A DNA stretch of 64,000 nt from Fodinibius sp052060035 (GTDB taxonomy: Bacteria; Bacteroidota; Rhodothermia; Balneolales; Balneolaceae): NCBI RefSeq assembly GCF_052060035.1, contig NZ_JBPOEA010000001.1, positions 434,001-498,000 on the forward strand, read 5' to 3'. The position numbers and the translations under genes are program-made. Below are positions 42,729 through 51,539 of this stretch, piece by piece; within the stretch, counting starts at the first letter, position 1; every line of letters starts with the position of its first letter. The notes beneath the pieces were generated by a model. The model did not search any database, had not been told where the DNA came from, and worked only from the letters and a program-made list of their open reading frames with translations.

Positions 42729-43763
42729 ATGAAACGTATAGCATTTCTATGCATATTTTTACTAAGTATTTCTGTCATTCCATCTTTTGGACAGATAAAT
42801 TTAGGTGATGATGCAACTCTAAGTGGCCGCGTATATAGCGATTACTACTGGGTGGCACAACATCATAACCAGGATATTGAAGGAAAAAATGGATTTTGGT
42901 TCCGAAGAATTTATCTGACCTATAATCGGGATTTAAATGAGAGTTTCTCTACCCGTGTTCGTCTGGAGATGAACTCCGCCGGTGACTTTCAATCCAGTGC
43001 CGAGATGATTCCTAATGTGAAAGATGCGTACTTAAAATGGCAAAATGAGAACCATCAGATTATAGCCGGGATTTCAGGGTCGCCTCTTTTTGGAACTACG
43101 GAAGATGTGTGGGGCTATCGATCCGTGGAAAAATCTCCGCAGGATTTGTATGATTTTGGCAGTTCTCGGGATTTTGGAATTGCGTTTAAAGGAGAACTGG
43201 GTAGTAATCAGGCATTGAACTACCATCTTTTTTTGGGTAACGGCAATAGTAACAAACCCGAAATTGACAAGGGTAAAAAAGTGAGCTTTGCCTTGGGGTA
43301 CGACGTTACTGACAGTTTTATCATTGAGGCGTATGGAGATTTTAACAGTAAGACCAATGATCCCGATAGCTATACCGGGCAACTTTTCGGGGGATACCAA
43401 ACCGAAAATGTCAATATAGGTGCGCTGTATTCGTATCAGTACCATGAGAGCCAACTTGGCCTGTCAGCGCGAAACCTGGACCTTGTATCAGTATTTACGA
43501 ATTTCAAAATTAGTGATAAAGCCAAAGGATATTTGCGTGCAGACCATCTTTTTGATGGATATGTGGGCGGCAGTGGCAACTCCTATATTCCTTTTGCAGA
43601 AGGCGTTGAATCGACATTTATGGTTGCAGGAGCCGATTTATTGTTAGCCGATCAGGTACACTTAATGCCAAATATCGAAACCATTATTTATGGCGAAAAC
43701 GATCAGAATTTTTCACCTGACACCGATATCATTCCCCGGTTGACCCTATTTTATGAATTTTGA
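42729..43763 (+). CDS. Outer-membrane porin, probable phosphate-selective type
   Basis: The 344-residue protein has a signal peptide (about 1-21, ending SFGQ), many amphipathic beta strands and a C-terminal phenylalanine (LTLFYEF), as in outer-membrane barrels. The block FWFRRIYLTYNRDLNESFSTRVRL is like the OprO/OprP-type porins and related DcaP-like barrels. Placed 120 bases after phoU, it probably lets phosphate cross the outer membrane in phosphate starvation. Family assignment is by pattern, so the anion choice remains inference. Confidence 0.75.
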   Translation: MKRIAFLCIFLLSISVIPSFGQINLGDDATLSGRVYSDYYWVAQHHNQDIEGKNGFWFRRIYLTYNRDLNESFSTRVRLEMNSAGDFQSSAEMIPNVKDAYLKWQNENHQIIAGISGSPLFGTTEDVWGYRSVEKSPQDLYDFGSSRDFGIAFKGELGSNQALNYHLFLGNGNSNKPEIDKGKKVSFALGYDVTDSFIIEAYGDFNSKTNDPDSYTGQLFGGYQTENVNIGALYSYQYHESQLGLSARNLDLVSVFTNFKISDKAKGYLRADHLFDGYVGGSGNSYIPFAEGVESTFMVAGADLLLADQVHLMPNIETIIYGENDQNFSPDTDIIPRLTLFYEF

Positions 43764-43808
43764 TCTACTCCATTTTATAGGCTGATCCGCCAGTAATTTC
43801 AGTAATAG

Positions 43809-43825
43809 TTAACATTAATGGTTAA
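43809..43825. promoter_or_regulatory. Possible operator before the galactan LacI gene
   Basis: TTAAC and GTTAA form an inverted repeat with a 7-base spacer, just upstream of a TACCTTTG sequence (43833-43840) that fits the TAnnTTTG promoter element. It may be an autoregulatory site related to the ATGTTATC-GTTAACAT palindrome at 44991. Confidence 0.4.
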
Positions 43826-43832
43826 TCCTGAT

Positions 43833-43840
43833 TACCTTTG
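43833..43840 (+). promoter_or_regulatory. Bacteroidota-type -7 promoter element for the LacI gene
   Basis: TACCTTTG matches TAnnTTTG and lies 44 bases before the TTG start. No clear TTG at -33 was seen, so this is tentative. Confidence 0.4.
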
Positions 43841-43883
43841 TGCCAGCATTTGAGCAAGAAAATTATGTTAAAGAAAAGGTATT

Positions 43884-44903
43884 TTGAGTTCTGAAGTTAC
43901 CCTAAAACATATTGCCCAGGCACTGGGCGTGTCAGCAATGACGGTTTCTCGTGCGCTGAATGACCGTGATAATGTGGATGAAAAAACCAAGGAGCGGGTC
44001 CGCGAAAAAGCACAGAGCATGGGGTATACTCCGAACAGGGTGGCCAAAAGTTTGGTATCCCGAAAAACGCATACCATCGGTGTTGTTATACCTGAAATCA
44101 CCCATGCTTTTTTTCCAGAAGTAGTTCGAGGCATTGAAGAAATAGCCTACAAATTAGATTATCAGCTCTTTCTAACCAATGCTAATGAGTTGTTTAGCCG
44201 CGAGAAAGAAGCCATTGAAACCTTACGCAGTCAGCGAGTTGATGGATTGTTAATTTCATCATCACTCACTCACGAGGATTACTCCTTTTATCAGGATATT
44301 ATTGCGGGTGGAGCTAAAGTGGTCTTCTTTGACCGTTGTATTGAGGATATTGGTGCGAGTTGTGTTAGTGTAAATGACCAGGAGAGCAGTCGAAAAATAA
44401 CTGAACATTTGATTACTGAGCATAATCATACGCAATTAGCTCATCTCAGCGGTCCCCAGAAAGTGTCGATTGGAAAAGAGCGCTTACAGGGATATATAGA
44501 TGCGCTGGAAGCTCATGACTTGACCATAAGCGATGAATGGATCATACAGGCGGGATTTAAGGAAAATACCGGCTATGAAGCTATGATTAGACTTCTTGAA
44601 AAGGGGAGGGAAAATCTTCCCGAAGCTGTTGTGGCGGTTAATGATCCAACAGCGATTGGTGCTATTGAAGCAATAAATGAATATGGATTATCCATTCCTG
44701 ATGACATTGCCATTGTTGGTTTTACCGACGATATCCGTTCTCCTTTGCTTAATGTACCGTTGACAACCGTGCATCAGCCTGCCTACGAAATGGGAGAACG
44801 GGCGGCAAAAAAACTTATTAATTTTATTGAAGAAGATGATACCACCGTGGAAAAAATTGAAGTTCCTACCACGCTAAAAATTCGATCTTCGTGTGGTTGC
44901 TAA
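43884..44903 (+). CDS. LacI-family transcriptional regulator of the galactan/galactose locus
   Basis: The 339-residue protein has a LacI HTH (TLKHIAQALGVSAMTVSRAL), hinge NRVAKSLVSRK, and a sugar-binding sensor domain with FFPEVVRGIEEIAYKLDYQL and a late TTVHQPAYEMGERAA. The start is TTG at 43884 with AAAGG four to five bases upstream. It lies 152 bases before the first galactanase gene, with a palindrome ATGTTATC-GTTAACAT between them as the likely target. The effector is probably galactose or a galactooligosaccharide, by context. Confidence 0.9.
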   Translation: MSSEVTLKHIAQALGVSAMTVSRALNDRDNVDEKTKERVREKAQSMGYTPNRVAKSLVSRKTHTIGVVIPEITHAFFPEVVRGIEEIAYKLDYQLFLTNANELFSREKEAIETLRSQRVDGLLISSSLTHEDYSFYQDIIAGGAKVVFFDRCIEDIGASCVSVNDQESSRKITEHLITEHNHTQLAHLSGPQKVSIGKERLQGYIDALEAHDLTISDEWIIQAGFKENTGYEAMIRLLEKGRENLPEAVVAVNDPTAIGAIEAINEYGLSIPDDIAIVGFTDDIRSPLLNVPLTTVHQPAYEMGERAAKKLINFIEEDDTTVEKIEVPTTLKIRSSCGC

Positions 44904-44990
44904 ATTAGAAATTATCATTTTCTAAAAAATATATCCTACCTTTAATTCTGTTTGATAAAGTCTTTGATTGTCTTATATTTTTAATCAACT

Positions 44991-45006
44991 ATGTTATCGT
45001 TAACAT
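44991..45006. promoter_or_regulatory. LacI-type operator upstream of the galactanase operon
   Basis: ATGTTATCGTTAACAT is symmetric at 14 of 16 positions around a central CG, the form of LacI-family operators. It lies 50 bases before the GH53 start and is the best candidate site for the regulator at 43884. Confidence 0.65.
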
Positions 45007-45036
45007 TATTGATAATTGTTTTGTTGTAACCGGTTT

Positions 45037-45050
45037 CAACTAAATAGTTG
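45037..45050 (+). repeat. Short palindrome in the galactanase leader
   Basis: CAACTA and TAGTTG flank AA, 5 bases before the GH53 start codon. It could fold in the mRNA next to the start or be a further protein site; no function is known. Confidence 0.35.
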
Positions 45051-45055
45051 CTGGT

Positions 45056-46264
45056 ATGATTAAGAAGTATTTGTTTATCTCTTTGTTTTGTTTGGCTTTT
45101 ATTGGTTGTCAAGGAGATATCCCAACTGATAATGAAAACGGGGATGATGGGAATGAATCTACAACACTGATAGAGGAAACAGGGGGCGAATTTGTAATGG
45201 GAGCCGACCTCTCTTACGTGAATCAGGTTTTAGATCATGGTGGCATTTATAGAGACTCTGGAGCTGTTGAAAATCCTTATAAAATATTTAGCGATTATGG
45301 CACTGATGTAGTACGGTTACGATTGTGGCATGATCCCAAGTGGACGGCTAATATATATGAGGGAGAAAATAATCCCATGTATAACGGTCTGGCTGATGTA
45401 ACTGAAGCTGTTCATCAGGCTAAGGAGCACGGCATGGCGGTGAATCTGGATTTCCATTATTCAGATACCTGGGCCGATCCCAAACAGCAAAATATCCCCC
45501 AGGCGTGGCGCGATATTACAGACTTGGATGAGCTGAAAAATGCGGTGTACAACTATACCAAAGAAACATTGCAGCACTTAGAAGATCAGGGATTAATGCC
45601 GGAATACGTGCAAATAGGCAATGAAACCAACTGTGGACTGATGTACAGCAATGCACCGCAGGATTTTCCGGCGCTTAATGTGTGTGATAATAATTGGGCG
45701 AATGCCGGAGAAATTTTTAATAGCGGTATTCAGGCCGTCCGGGATGTTGCTTCGAATTCTGATGTGCAAACTAAAGTTATCCTTCATATTGCGCAGCCCG
45801 AAAATGTATCCTGGTGGTTCGATAATATGACTACAACCGGTAATGTTACTGATTTCGATATTATTGGATTTTCGTATTACACAGCGTGGTCGGATGTACC
45901 TTTTAATCAGATTAGTAATCGCATTTCGGAATTTCGTGAGAGTTTTGACAAAGAAGTGATGATTGTGGAAGTGGCTTATCCCTGGACTATGGAAAATGCC
46001 GACAACTACAATAATATTTTTGATCAAAATGCTTTGGTAAATGGATATCCGACAACAAAAGAAGGTCAGTACAAATTTATGATTGATGTGACCAAGGAAA
46101 TTATGGACGGCGGTGGAACCGGATTGATGTATTGGGAGCCGGCCTGGATCTCATCTGACATGAAAACCCAATGGGGAACTGGTTCCGCTTGGGAAAACAA
46201 TACGCTCTTTGATTTTGACGGTAATATTCATAAGGGCATCGAGTATATCAATCACGACTATTAA
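45056..46264 (+). CDS. GH53 endo-beta-1,4-galactanase lipoprotein
   Basis: The 402-residue protein has a lipoprotein signal with Cys18 (AFIGC), an acidic linker (about 20-42), then a GH53 barrel starting FVMGADLSYVNQVLDHGG. Catalytic residues are Glu190 in VQIGNETNCG and Glu305 in VMIVEVAYPW; VRLRLWHDP and LDFHYSDTWADPKQQ are family blocks. It cuts beta-1,4-galactan or arabinogalactan side chains of pectin. The acidic stretch after the lipid cysteine hints at surface exposure. It is the first gene after the LacI gene and 42 bases before the next glycosidase. Confidence 0.93.
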   Translation: MIKKYLFISLFCLAFIGCQGDIPTDNENGDDGNESTTLIEETGGEFVMGADLSYVNQVLDHGGIYRDSGAVENPYKIFSDYGTDVVRLRLWHDPKWTANIYEGENNPMYNGLADVTEAVHQAKEHGMAVNLDFHYSDTWADPKQQNIPQAWRDITDLDELKNAVYNYTKETLQHLEDQGLMPEYVQIGNETNCGLMYSNAPQDFPALNVCDNNWANAGEIFNSGIQAVRDVASNSDVQTKVILHIAQPENVSWWFDNMTTTGNVTDFDIIGFSYYTAWSDVPFNQISNRISEFRESFDKEVMIVEVAYPWTMENADNYNNIFDQNALVNGYPTTKEGQYKFMIDVTKEIMDGGGTGLMYWEPAWISSDMKTQWGTGSAWENNTLFDFDGNIHKGIEYINHDY

Positions 46265-46279
46265 ACGATTAGGGTACAA

Positions 46280-46288
46280 ATGTTAACG
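46280..46288 (+). promoter_or_regulatory. ATGTTAACG element in the leader of the GH-A glycosidase gene
   Basis: CAAATGTTAACG at 46277-46288 occurs again before the second GH2 gene (52671-52682). ATGTTAACG is like one half of the galactan operator. It begins with an in-frame ATG, which is probably not the true start because the signal peptide begins at 46307. Confidence 0.3.
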
Positions 46289-46306
46289 GATCCTAAACCA
46301 ATTTTT

Positions 46307-48913
46307 ATGAAAAAAGGTAATGATTCCATCTTAAAAGCTCTTTGTATTGGTGTTATTCTGATAATATTTGCGGGAGTAATGCAATCGGCAAATGCTCAAC
46401 AGCAATCGTTGGTAAAAATCGATGACAAGGGCGTTATGAGAATGCTTGATTCGGGAAAAGAAACGTCTTTCTTTGGGATAAACTATTCGCCGCCGTTTGC
46501 TCACAGTTATCGCGCTATCAATCGTTTAGGAAAGAGTCATAAAAAAGTTATAGATCAGGACACTTACCATTTTACTCGCTTGGGATTTGACGGATTTCGC
46601 CTGCATGTTTGGGATACTGAAATTAGTGACAGCCTCGGACATTTGGTAGAAAATGAGCACTTAGATATACTGGATTATAAGTTGGCAAAATTGAAACAGC
46701 GGGACATTAGAGTAGTACTGACGCCCATCACCTATTATAACAATGGTTATCCTGAACCTCCGACTAAAACCGATGGTTTCGCCAATTATATCTCTAAAGA
46801 AGAGGCCCCCCAAAATCCCGAGTTTTGGCCGGTCATCAAGCGGTATCTTACGGAGTTTATAAATCACAAGAATCCGTATACGGGGCTTACCTACAAGGAA
46901 GATCCCAATATTATTGCTATTGAGATTGATAATGAGCCTACGCATAGTGGCAGTCAGGATTCGGTAACCAGTTATATAAATTTGCTGGCTGATTATCTGC
47001 GGGCGAACGGACTGGAAAAGCCCATCTTTTACAATATTGCCCAGAATCCATCGATGACCGAGGGCGTGATGAATGCCGATATCGAGGGTACAACTTTTCA
47101 GTGGTATCCCGGGGGATTAGTGGGCGGTCAGGAAATCACCAAAAATTACCTGCCGTATATCGATGAATATGTGATACCATTTGCTGATGAAGCAAACTTC
47201 CAAAACAAGGCGCAGATGGTCTATGAGTTTGATTCGGCCGATTTTTTGGAACCCTATACGTATCCCGCTATGGCCCGCAGTTTTCGGGAAGCGGGGTTCC
47301 AGTGGGCTACACAGTTTGCCTATGATCCTATGGTAATGGGACATGTCAACACGGATTACAGGACACATTATTTGAGTATGGCGTATACGCCTTCAAAAGC
47401 AATAAGTATGAAAATTGCTTCGGCGGCATTCCACCAGCTTAAACGAAATCAAAGCTATGGGCGATATCCATATAACAATACGTTTGGGGATTTTGAGGTG
47501 AGCCATGAAAGTAGACTAAGTCAGCTAAATACAGATACGGATTTTTATTATTCCAATGATTCGGAAACAGCCCCGAAAGACGCTCAGGCGTTGAAGCATG
47601 TTGCCGGCGTAGGCAGTTCTCCGGTGGTATCGTACGAGGGAACAGGCGCCTATTTCTTGGATAAAATAAGCGACGGTATTTGGCGCTTGGAAGTGATGCC
47701 TGATGCCATTCAGATTCGAGATCCCTTTGATGTGGTTTCATTGGATAAACGGCTGACGTGGATTGACTGGAATATCCATCCCATGAGTGTCGATTTACCG
47801 GATTTGGGTAATTCTTTTCATGTTACAGGGATTAATAATGGCAATGATGAACAGATAGGTGCTACGGGCGGATCATTTTCGGTATCGCCCGGAGTTTATT
47901 TGGTATATCGGGATGATCAGTCCCAAAACCTTCCAGCTTTAGACTATAAAATGGGTAACATAGGCATCAATGAATTTGTGGCTCCTCCTGAAACCGAGAG
48001 TGAGCCGATTGTTCGACATGATTCTCCAAGTAATGTTCGTGCAGACAAGCCTGTTACCATCACTGCTAAAGCCGCTGCATTGAAGAAGGGTGATACAGTG
48101 AATCTTGTTGTACAGAGCGGTTGGCAGACGAAAAATATTTTAATGAAGCAAACGTCTGCTTATGCCTACGAGGCAACAATTCCCGCTGATGATTTATATA
48201 GTGGTACGATAACATATTGGATTACGGTTGATTCCGGTAAGAAATTCCTCACCTTCCCCGGTGGAAACCAGGGTCACCCCGGCGATTGGGATTATTATCA
48301 CAATAATCAGTATCAGTTTGAGGCCTTTGACCCAGAAACTCAAATTTCGCTTTTTGATGCCTCGAATGGAACATCAGCGATAAATTATGCTTTTCAAACC
48401 TGGAACAGTGATAAGGGGGTAGAGGTGATTGCTTCTGGCCAAGCCGGCCAGCGAGCACTGCAGGTGTATGCCGGAGAAAATCTAACCAAAGAAAATGAAA
48501 CCCTTGGTTGGAATCTGATATTGGGAGATAAATTGGAGTTAGTGGGACAGTCATTTGATCAGTCTGACCATTTTGCGGTAGAAGCCAAAGGGGGAAGCGA
48601 ATCAGGGACTATAAAAGCTATCCTCGTCCTGCAGGATGGTACTTCCTACAGTACAATGATAGAGTCGTCAAATGAATTCAATACCTCTAAAATACCATTT
48701 TCAGCTTTCCAACAAGATGCTATGATGCTGCTTCCCCGTCCGTACCCCATCTTTTTACCGCTTTGGTTCGAGGCAGATGTAGAGAGGGCTCTTGATCCTT
48801 CAAAAATAGAAGAAATCCAATTCCTATTTGTTCCGGCTGATGGAGGCTCTGTCGTAAAAGAAAACACCAGTTTTTCAGTGGAATCAGTATGGATAGAACA
48901 AGCAAAAAATTAA
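46307..48913 (+). CDS. Secreted clan GH-A glycoside hydrolase, family uncertain (GH5-like)
   Basis: The protein of about 868 residues has a signal peptide (cleaved near QSANAQ), a TIM-barrel part (about 30-400) and beta-sandwich domains including an Ig-like part (about 560-650) and a CBM-like C-terminal domain (about 680-868). Barrel signs are FFGINYSPPFAHSY, LGFDGFRLHVWDTE, IIAIEIDNEPT with Glu210 as likely acid/base, and MVYEFDSADF with Glu307 as likely nucleophile, about 100 residues apart. It fits the GH5-type clan but I cannot place it in a known family. The start at 46307 is chosen for the signal peptide; an ATG at 46280 adds nine residues. It lies in the galactan operon, 2 bases before the GH2 start. 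Confidence 0.75.
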   Translation: MKKGNDSILKALCIGVILIIFAGVMQSANAQQQSLVKIDDKGVMRMLDSGKETSFFGINYSPPFAHSYRAINRLGKSHKKVIDQDTYHFTRLGFDGFRLHVWDTEISDSLGHLVENEHLDILDYKLAKLKQRDIRVVLTPITYYNNGYPEPPTKTDGFANYISKEEAPQNPEFWPVIKRYLTEFINHKNPYTGLTYKEDPNIIAIEIDNEPTHSGSQDSVTSYINLLADYLRANGLEKPIFYNIAQNPSMTEGVMNADIEGTTFQWYPGGLVGGQEITKNYLPYIDEYVIPFADEANFQNKAQMVYEFDSADFLEPYTYPAMARSFREAGFQWATQFAYDPMVMGHVNTDYRTHYLSMAYTPSKAISMKIASAAFHQLKRNQSYGRYPYNNTFGDFEVSHESRLSQLNTDTDFYYSNDSETAPKDAQALKHVAGVGSSPVVSYEGTGAYFLDKISDGIWRLEVMPDAIQIRDPFDVVSLDKRLTWIDWNIHPMSVDLPDLGNSFHVTGINNGNDEQIGATGGSFSVSPGVYLVYRDDQSQNLPALDYKMGNIGINEFVAPPETESEPIVRHDSPSNVRADKPVTITAKAAALKKGDTVNLVVQSGWQTKNILMKQTSAYAYEATIPADDLYSGTITYWITVDSGKKFLTFPGGNQGHPGDWDYYHNNQYQFEAFDPETQISLFDASNGTSAINYAFQTWNSDKGVEVIASGQAGQRALQVYAGENLTKENETLGWNLILGDKLELVGQSFDQSDHFAVEAKGGSESGTIKAILVLQDGTSYSTMIESSNEFNTSKIPFSAFQQDAMMLLPRPYPIFLPLWFEADVERALDPSKIEEIQFLFVPADGGSVVKENTSFSVESVWIEQAKN

Positions 48914-48915
48914 TC

Positions 48916-51312
48916 ATGTTTATGAGAAAACTTTTAACGGTACTCATTATTTCCACATTGCTGGGATGGGGTTGTAGTCCATCCGATAGCACAAACGAGT
49001 CATATAAAGATGAAACCACGCTCAATTTTAACAGCGACTGGCAGTTTGCGAAAGGTATCGATACCACCGTTGTTGATGATTATTTTGAGAAACAGAGCCA
49101 AGTAGAATGGGAGGATATTTCTCTACCACATACAGCACATATCGAACCGCTGGTCATTGAAGATCAACAGTGGCAGGGCACGGCCTTTTATCGCAAGTTT
49201 TTTGAGGTTGCATCTGAACACAACGACAAACGCATTGCCGTTAAGTTTGGTGCCGCTATGCATGAGGCTGATGTCTATCTGAATGGCGAAAAACTGACTA
49301 AACACAAGGGAGGTTATTTGCCATTTGTAGTGGATATCACCGTTGAAGTGCGTTTTAATCAGGAAAACGTGCTGCTGGTCAAATTGAATAACGAAGACAA
49401 TCCGACTATTCCACCGGGAAAACCTATTGCCAATCTTGATTTTAATTATTTCAGCGGTCTATATCGTAACGCTTATCTATTAATTGATGAGAAGCTACAT
49501 ATCTCCGACCCCATTGCCGCAGGTCGTGTAACTGGCGGTGGACTGTTGGTGCAAACCTCTGAAGTATCCGATGAGTCGGCGATCGTTAGTGTACAGACTG
49601 ATATATGGAATTCAGGTGAACGTTCTCAAAAAGGGTTAGTTAAAGTGACTCTTCACAATGAAAATGGAAATCTCATTGCAGAAGAGCAGACATCAACCGA
49701 AGACATTAATGCTGGTAAGTTCAAAAAAGTAAGTCAGCAGTTTACCGTTAACAATCCCAATTTATGGTCACCGAATACCCCTTATCTCTACACTGTAACC
49801 GTAGAGCTCGAAAAGGGTGGTGAAACTGTTGATACAAAACAGGAAAAGGTGGGCATTCGCAGCTTTCATTTTAATTCGGATAATCAGTTAGTACTCAATG
49901 GCGAAGTCATTCATCTTCGTGGTACCAATCGTCATCAGTCGTATCCGTATATCGGCTACGCCTTGTCGGATAATGCCCAATACCGCGACGCTTACAAAAT
50001 TAAAAAAGCTGGATTCAACTTTATTCGCACAGCCCATTATCCGCCGTCGCCGGACTTTTTGGATGCCGCTGATGAGCTTGGTCTGCTGTTTATGAATGCG
50101 ATACCCGGCTGGCAATTTTTCGGGGATGAGGAGTTCCAGCAGCTGGCCTATAGGGATATCCGTCAGATGATTCGCCGTGACCGTAATCATCCCAGTATTG
50201 TGCTTTGGGAAGCCTCGCTGAATGAGTCGGATATGCCAGAGTCGTTTATGGATAAAGCGCATAAAATTGTGCACGAAGAACTACCCTACAAAAACACATA
50301 CTCAAGCGGTTGGATGGATTACGCTTACGATGTCTTTATCCCCGCTCGTCAACATGCACAGCCACCTGAATATTGGAACGAATACTCCAAGGATAAGCCA
50401 TTTTTTATCGCCGAATATGGCGATTGGGAATATTATGCTCAAAACGCCGGATTTAATCAGGATGAGTTTGAGGATTTGACTGAAGAAGCACGTAACTCTC
50501 GTCAGCTTCGCGGGGACGGGCAAAAACGGCTGGCCCAGCAAGCGCTTAATTTTCAGGAGGCCCATAATAGTAATTTGCAAGGTGGAGCTTTTGGTGATGC
50601 CAACTGGGTAATGTTTGATTACAATCGGGGTTATGCTGACAATATCGAAGCCTCTGGCATTCGAGATATTTTCCGTATTCCCAAGTTTGCTTATTACTTT
50701 TATCGGAGCCAGGCCGGACCCAACATGGCAGACGATGCTGAGTTTGGCAAGCCGATGATTTACACAGCTAACTTCTGGTCGGATGATGAAGTTAGCACTG
50801 CCAAAGTATATAGCAATACCGACGAAGTCGAACTGTTTTTGAACGGAGAATCCTTGGGGCGCCAATTACCGGACAGTAATCGCGTATCTTCAAATCTGAA
50901 CCATCCGCCGTTTACTTTTGAAATTGATGAATTTGAACCGGGTAAGCTGCGTGCTGTCGGATATATCGACGGGGAAGAGGTTGCCGAGCATATCCAAGCG
51001 ACACCCGGTGAAGCCCAAAGTATTGAGTTGGAGGTAGACTTTAGCAATAAACCGCTGCAAGCCGGACAAAAAGATGTGGTATTTGTGTATGCTTCTGTGG
51101 TAGATGAAAACGGAACCGTGGTTCCTAATGCTGATCATGAGATTTATTTTGAAGTTAAGGGCAATGCAGAACTCGTTGGGCAGAATCCTATAAGTGCCGA
51201 AGCCGGTATTGCCACAATATTGCTCCGTGCAGGGGATAAGCCAGGAATGCTTTTAATTACCGCCACAAATGAAGAATTAGAACAGTCAACTAGTCAGATA
51301 GAAATTCAATGA
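48916..51312 (+). CDS. GH2 beta-galactosidase-like lipoprotein
   Basis: The protein of about 798 residues has a lipoprotein signal (MFMRKLL to GWGC), then the GH2 order: sugar-binding jelly-roll (DWQFAKG, AFYRKFFEV), Ig-like domain, barrel with LRGTNRHQSYPYIGYAL, acid/base Glu437 in VLWEASLNESD (WEASLNE in place of the usual WSLGNE) and nucleophile Glu500 in FIAEYGDWE, then C-terminal beta domains with a Big-like part (VVPNADHEIYFEVKG). It probably removes terminal beta-galactose from galactooligosaccharides. The start at 48916 avoids overlap with the previous gene. Confidence 0.88.
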   Translation: MFMRKLLTVLIISTLLGWGCSPSDSTNESYKDETTLNFNSDWQFAKGIDTTVVDDYFEKQSQVEWEDISLPHTAHIEPLVIEDQQWQGTAFYRKFFEVASEHNDKRIAVKFGAAMHEADVYLNGEKLTKHKGGYLPFVVDITVEVRFNQENVLLVKLNNEDNPTIPPGKPIANLDFNYFSGLYRNAYLLIDEKLHISDPIAAGRVTGGGLLVQTSEVSDESAIVSVQTDIWNSGERSQKGLVKVTLHNENGNLIAEEQTSTEDINAGKFKKVSQQFTVNNPNLWSPNTPYLYTVTVELEKGGETVDTKQEKVGIRSFHFNSDNQLVLNGEVIHLRGTNRHQSYPYIGYALSDNAQYRDAYKIKKAGFNFIRTAHYPPSPDFLDAADELGLLFMNAIPGWQFFGDEEFQQLAYRDIRQMIRRDRNHPSIVLWEASLNESDMPESFMDKAHKIVHEELPYKNTYSSGWMDYAYDVFIPARQHAQPPEYWNEYSKDKPFFIAEYGDWEYYAQNAGFNQDEFEDLTEEARNSRQLRGDGQKRLAQQALNFQEAHNSNLQGGAFGDANWVMFDYNRGYADNIEASGIRDIFRIPKFAYYFYRSQAGPNMADDAEFGKPMIYTANFWSDDEVSTAKVYSNTDEVELFLNGESLGRQLPDSNRVSSNLNHPPFTFEIDEFEPGKLRAVGYIDGEEVAEHIQATPGEAQSIELEVDFSNKPLQAGQKDVVFVYASVVDENGTVVPNADHEIYFEVKGNAELVGQNPISAEAGIATILLRAGDKPGMLLITATNEELEQSTSQIEIQ

Positions 51313-51323
51313 TTATTTAACAT

Positions 51324-51413
51324 AGCCCTCTACTAACCCATGTCACCCTGAATTTATTTCAGGGTCTAATGTAATGGATGCTAAAACAAGTTCAGCATGA
51401 CATGGTAGGGGGC
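51324..51413. repeat. REP/MITE-like palindromic element
   Basis: A 90-base imperfect palindrome with outer arms AGCCCTCTAC and GTAGGGGGCT and inner arms TGTCACCCTGAATTTATTTC and the reverse complement of TGTCATGCTGAACTTGTTTT. CCATGTCA and TGACATGG flank it inside. Its CCTGAA/TTCAG pattern is like short palindromic repeats scattered in many Bacteroidota-related genomes. It lies between the first GH2 gene and the second GH53 gene, where it may also act as a hairpin in the mRNA. No transposase is nearby. Confidence 0.7.
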
Positions 51414-51482
51414 TCACAAAAAGCTTCTAATAAAAGATGGTTAGTCTTAACTGTAATTAGAATTTCCTAGCGGCTTTAACAA

Positions 51483-51507
51483 CCCATTTTGTTACGGTAA
51501 AAATGGG
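51483..51507 (+). repeat. Hairpin before the second galactanase gene
   Basis: CCCATTTT and AAAATGGG form a perfect 8-bp stem around GTTACGGTA, 32 bases before the GH53 start. The loop and stem suggest an mRNA leader structure or a regulator site; no T run follows. Confidence 0.45.
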
Positions 51508-51539
51508 ACATCAATCAAAAAGATTAGTTAAACCTAAAT

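Noticed and set aside
45037..45050. CAACTA-AA-TAGTTG as a MarR operator copy
   Set aside because: The half-sites are in the opposite order and spacing to the MarR operators at 60265 and 60784, so similarity is probably chance.
46280..46306. N-terminal extension of the GH-A glycosidase from ATG 46280
   Set aside because: The extra nine residues precede a complete signal peptide that starts at 46307; the ATG belongs to a repeated noncoding-like 12-mer.
48889..48915. Start of the GH2 lipoprotein at ATG 48889
   Set aside because: It would overlap the preceding gene and add polar residues before a well-formed lipoprotein signal at 48916.
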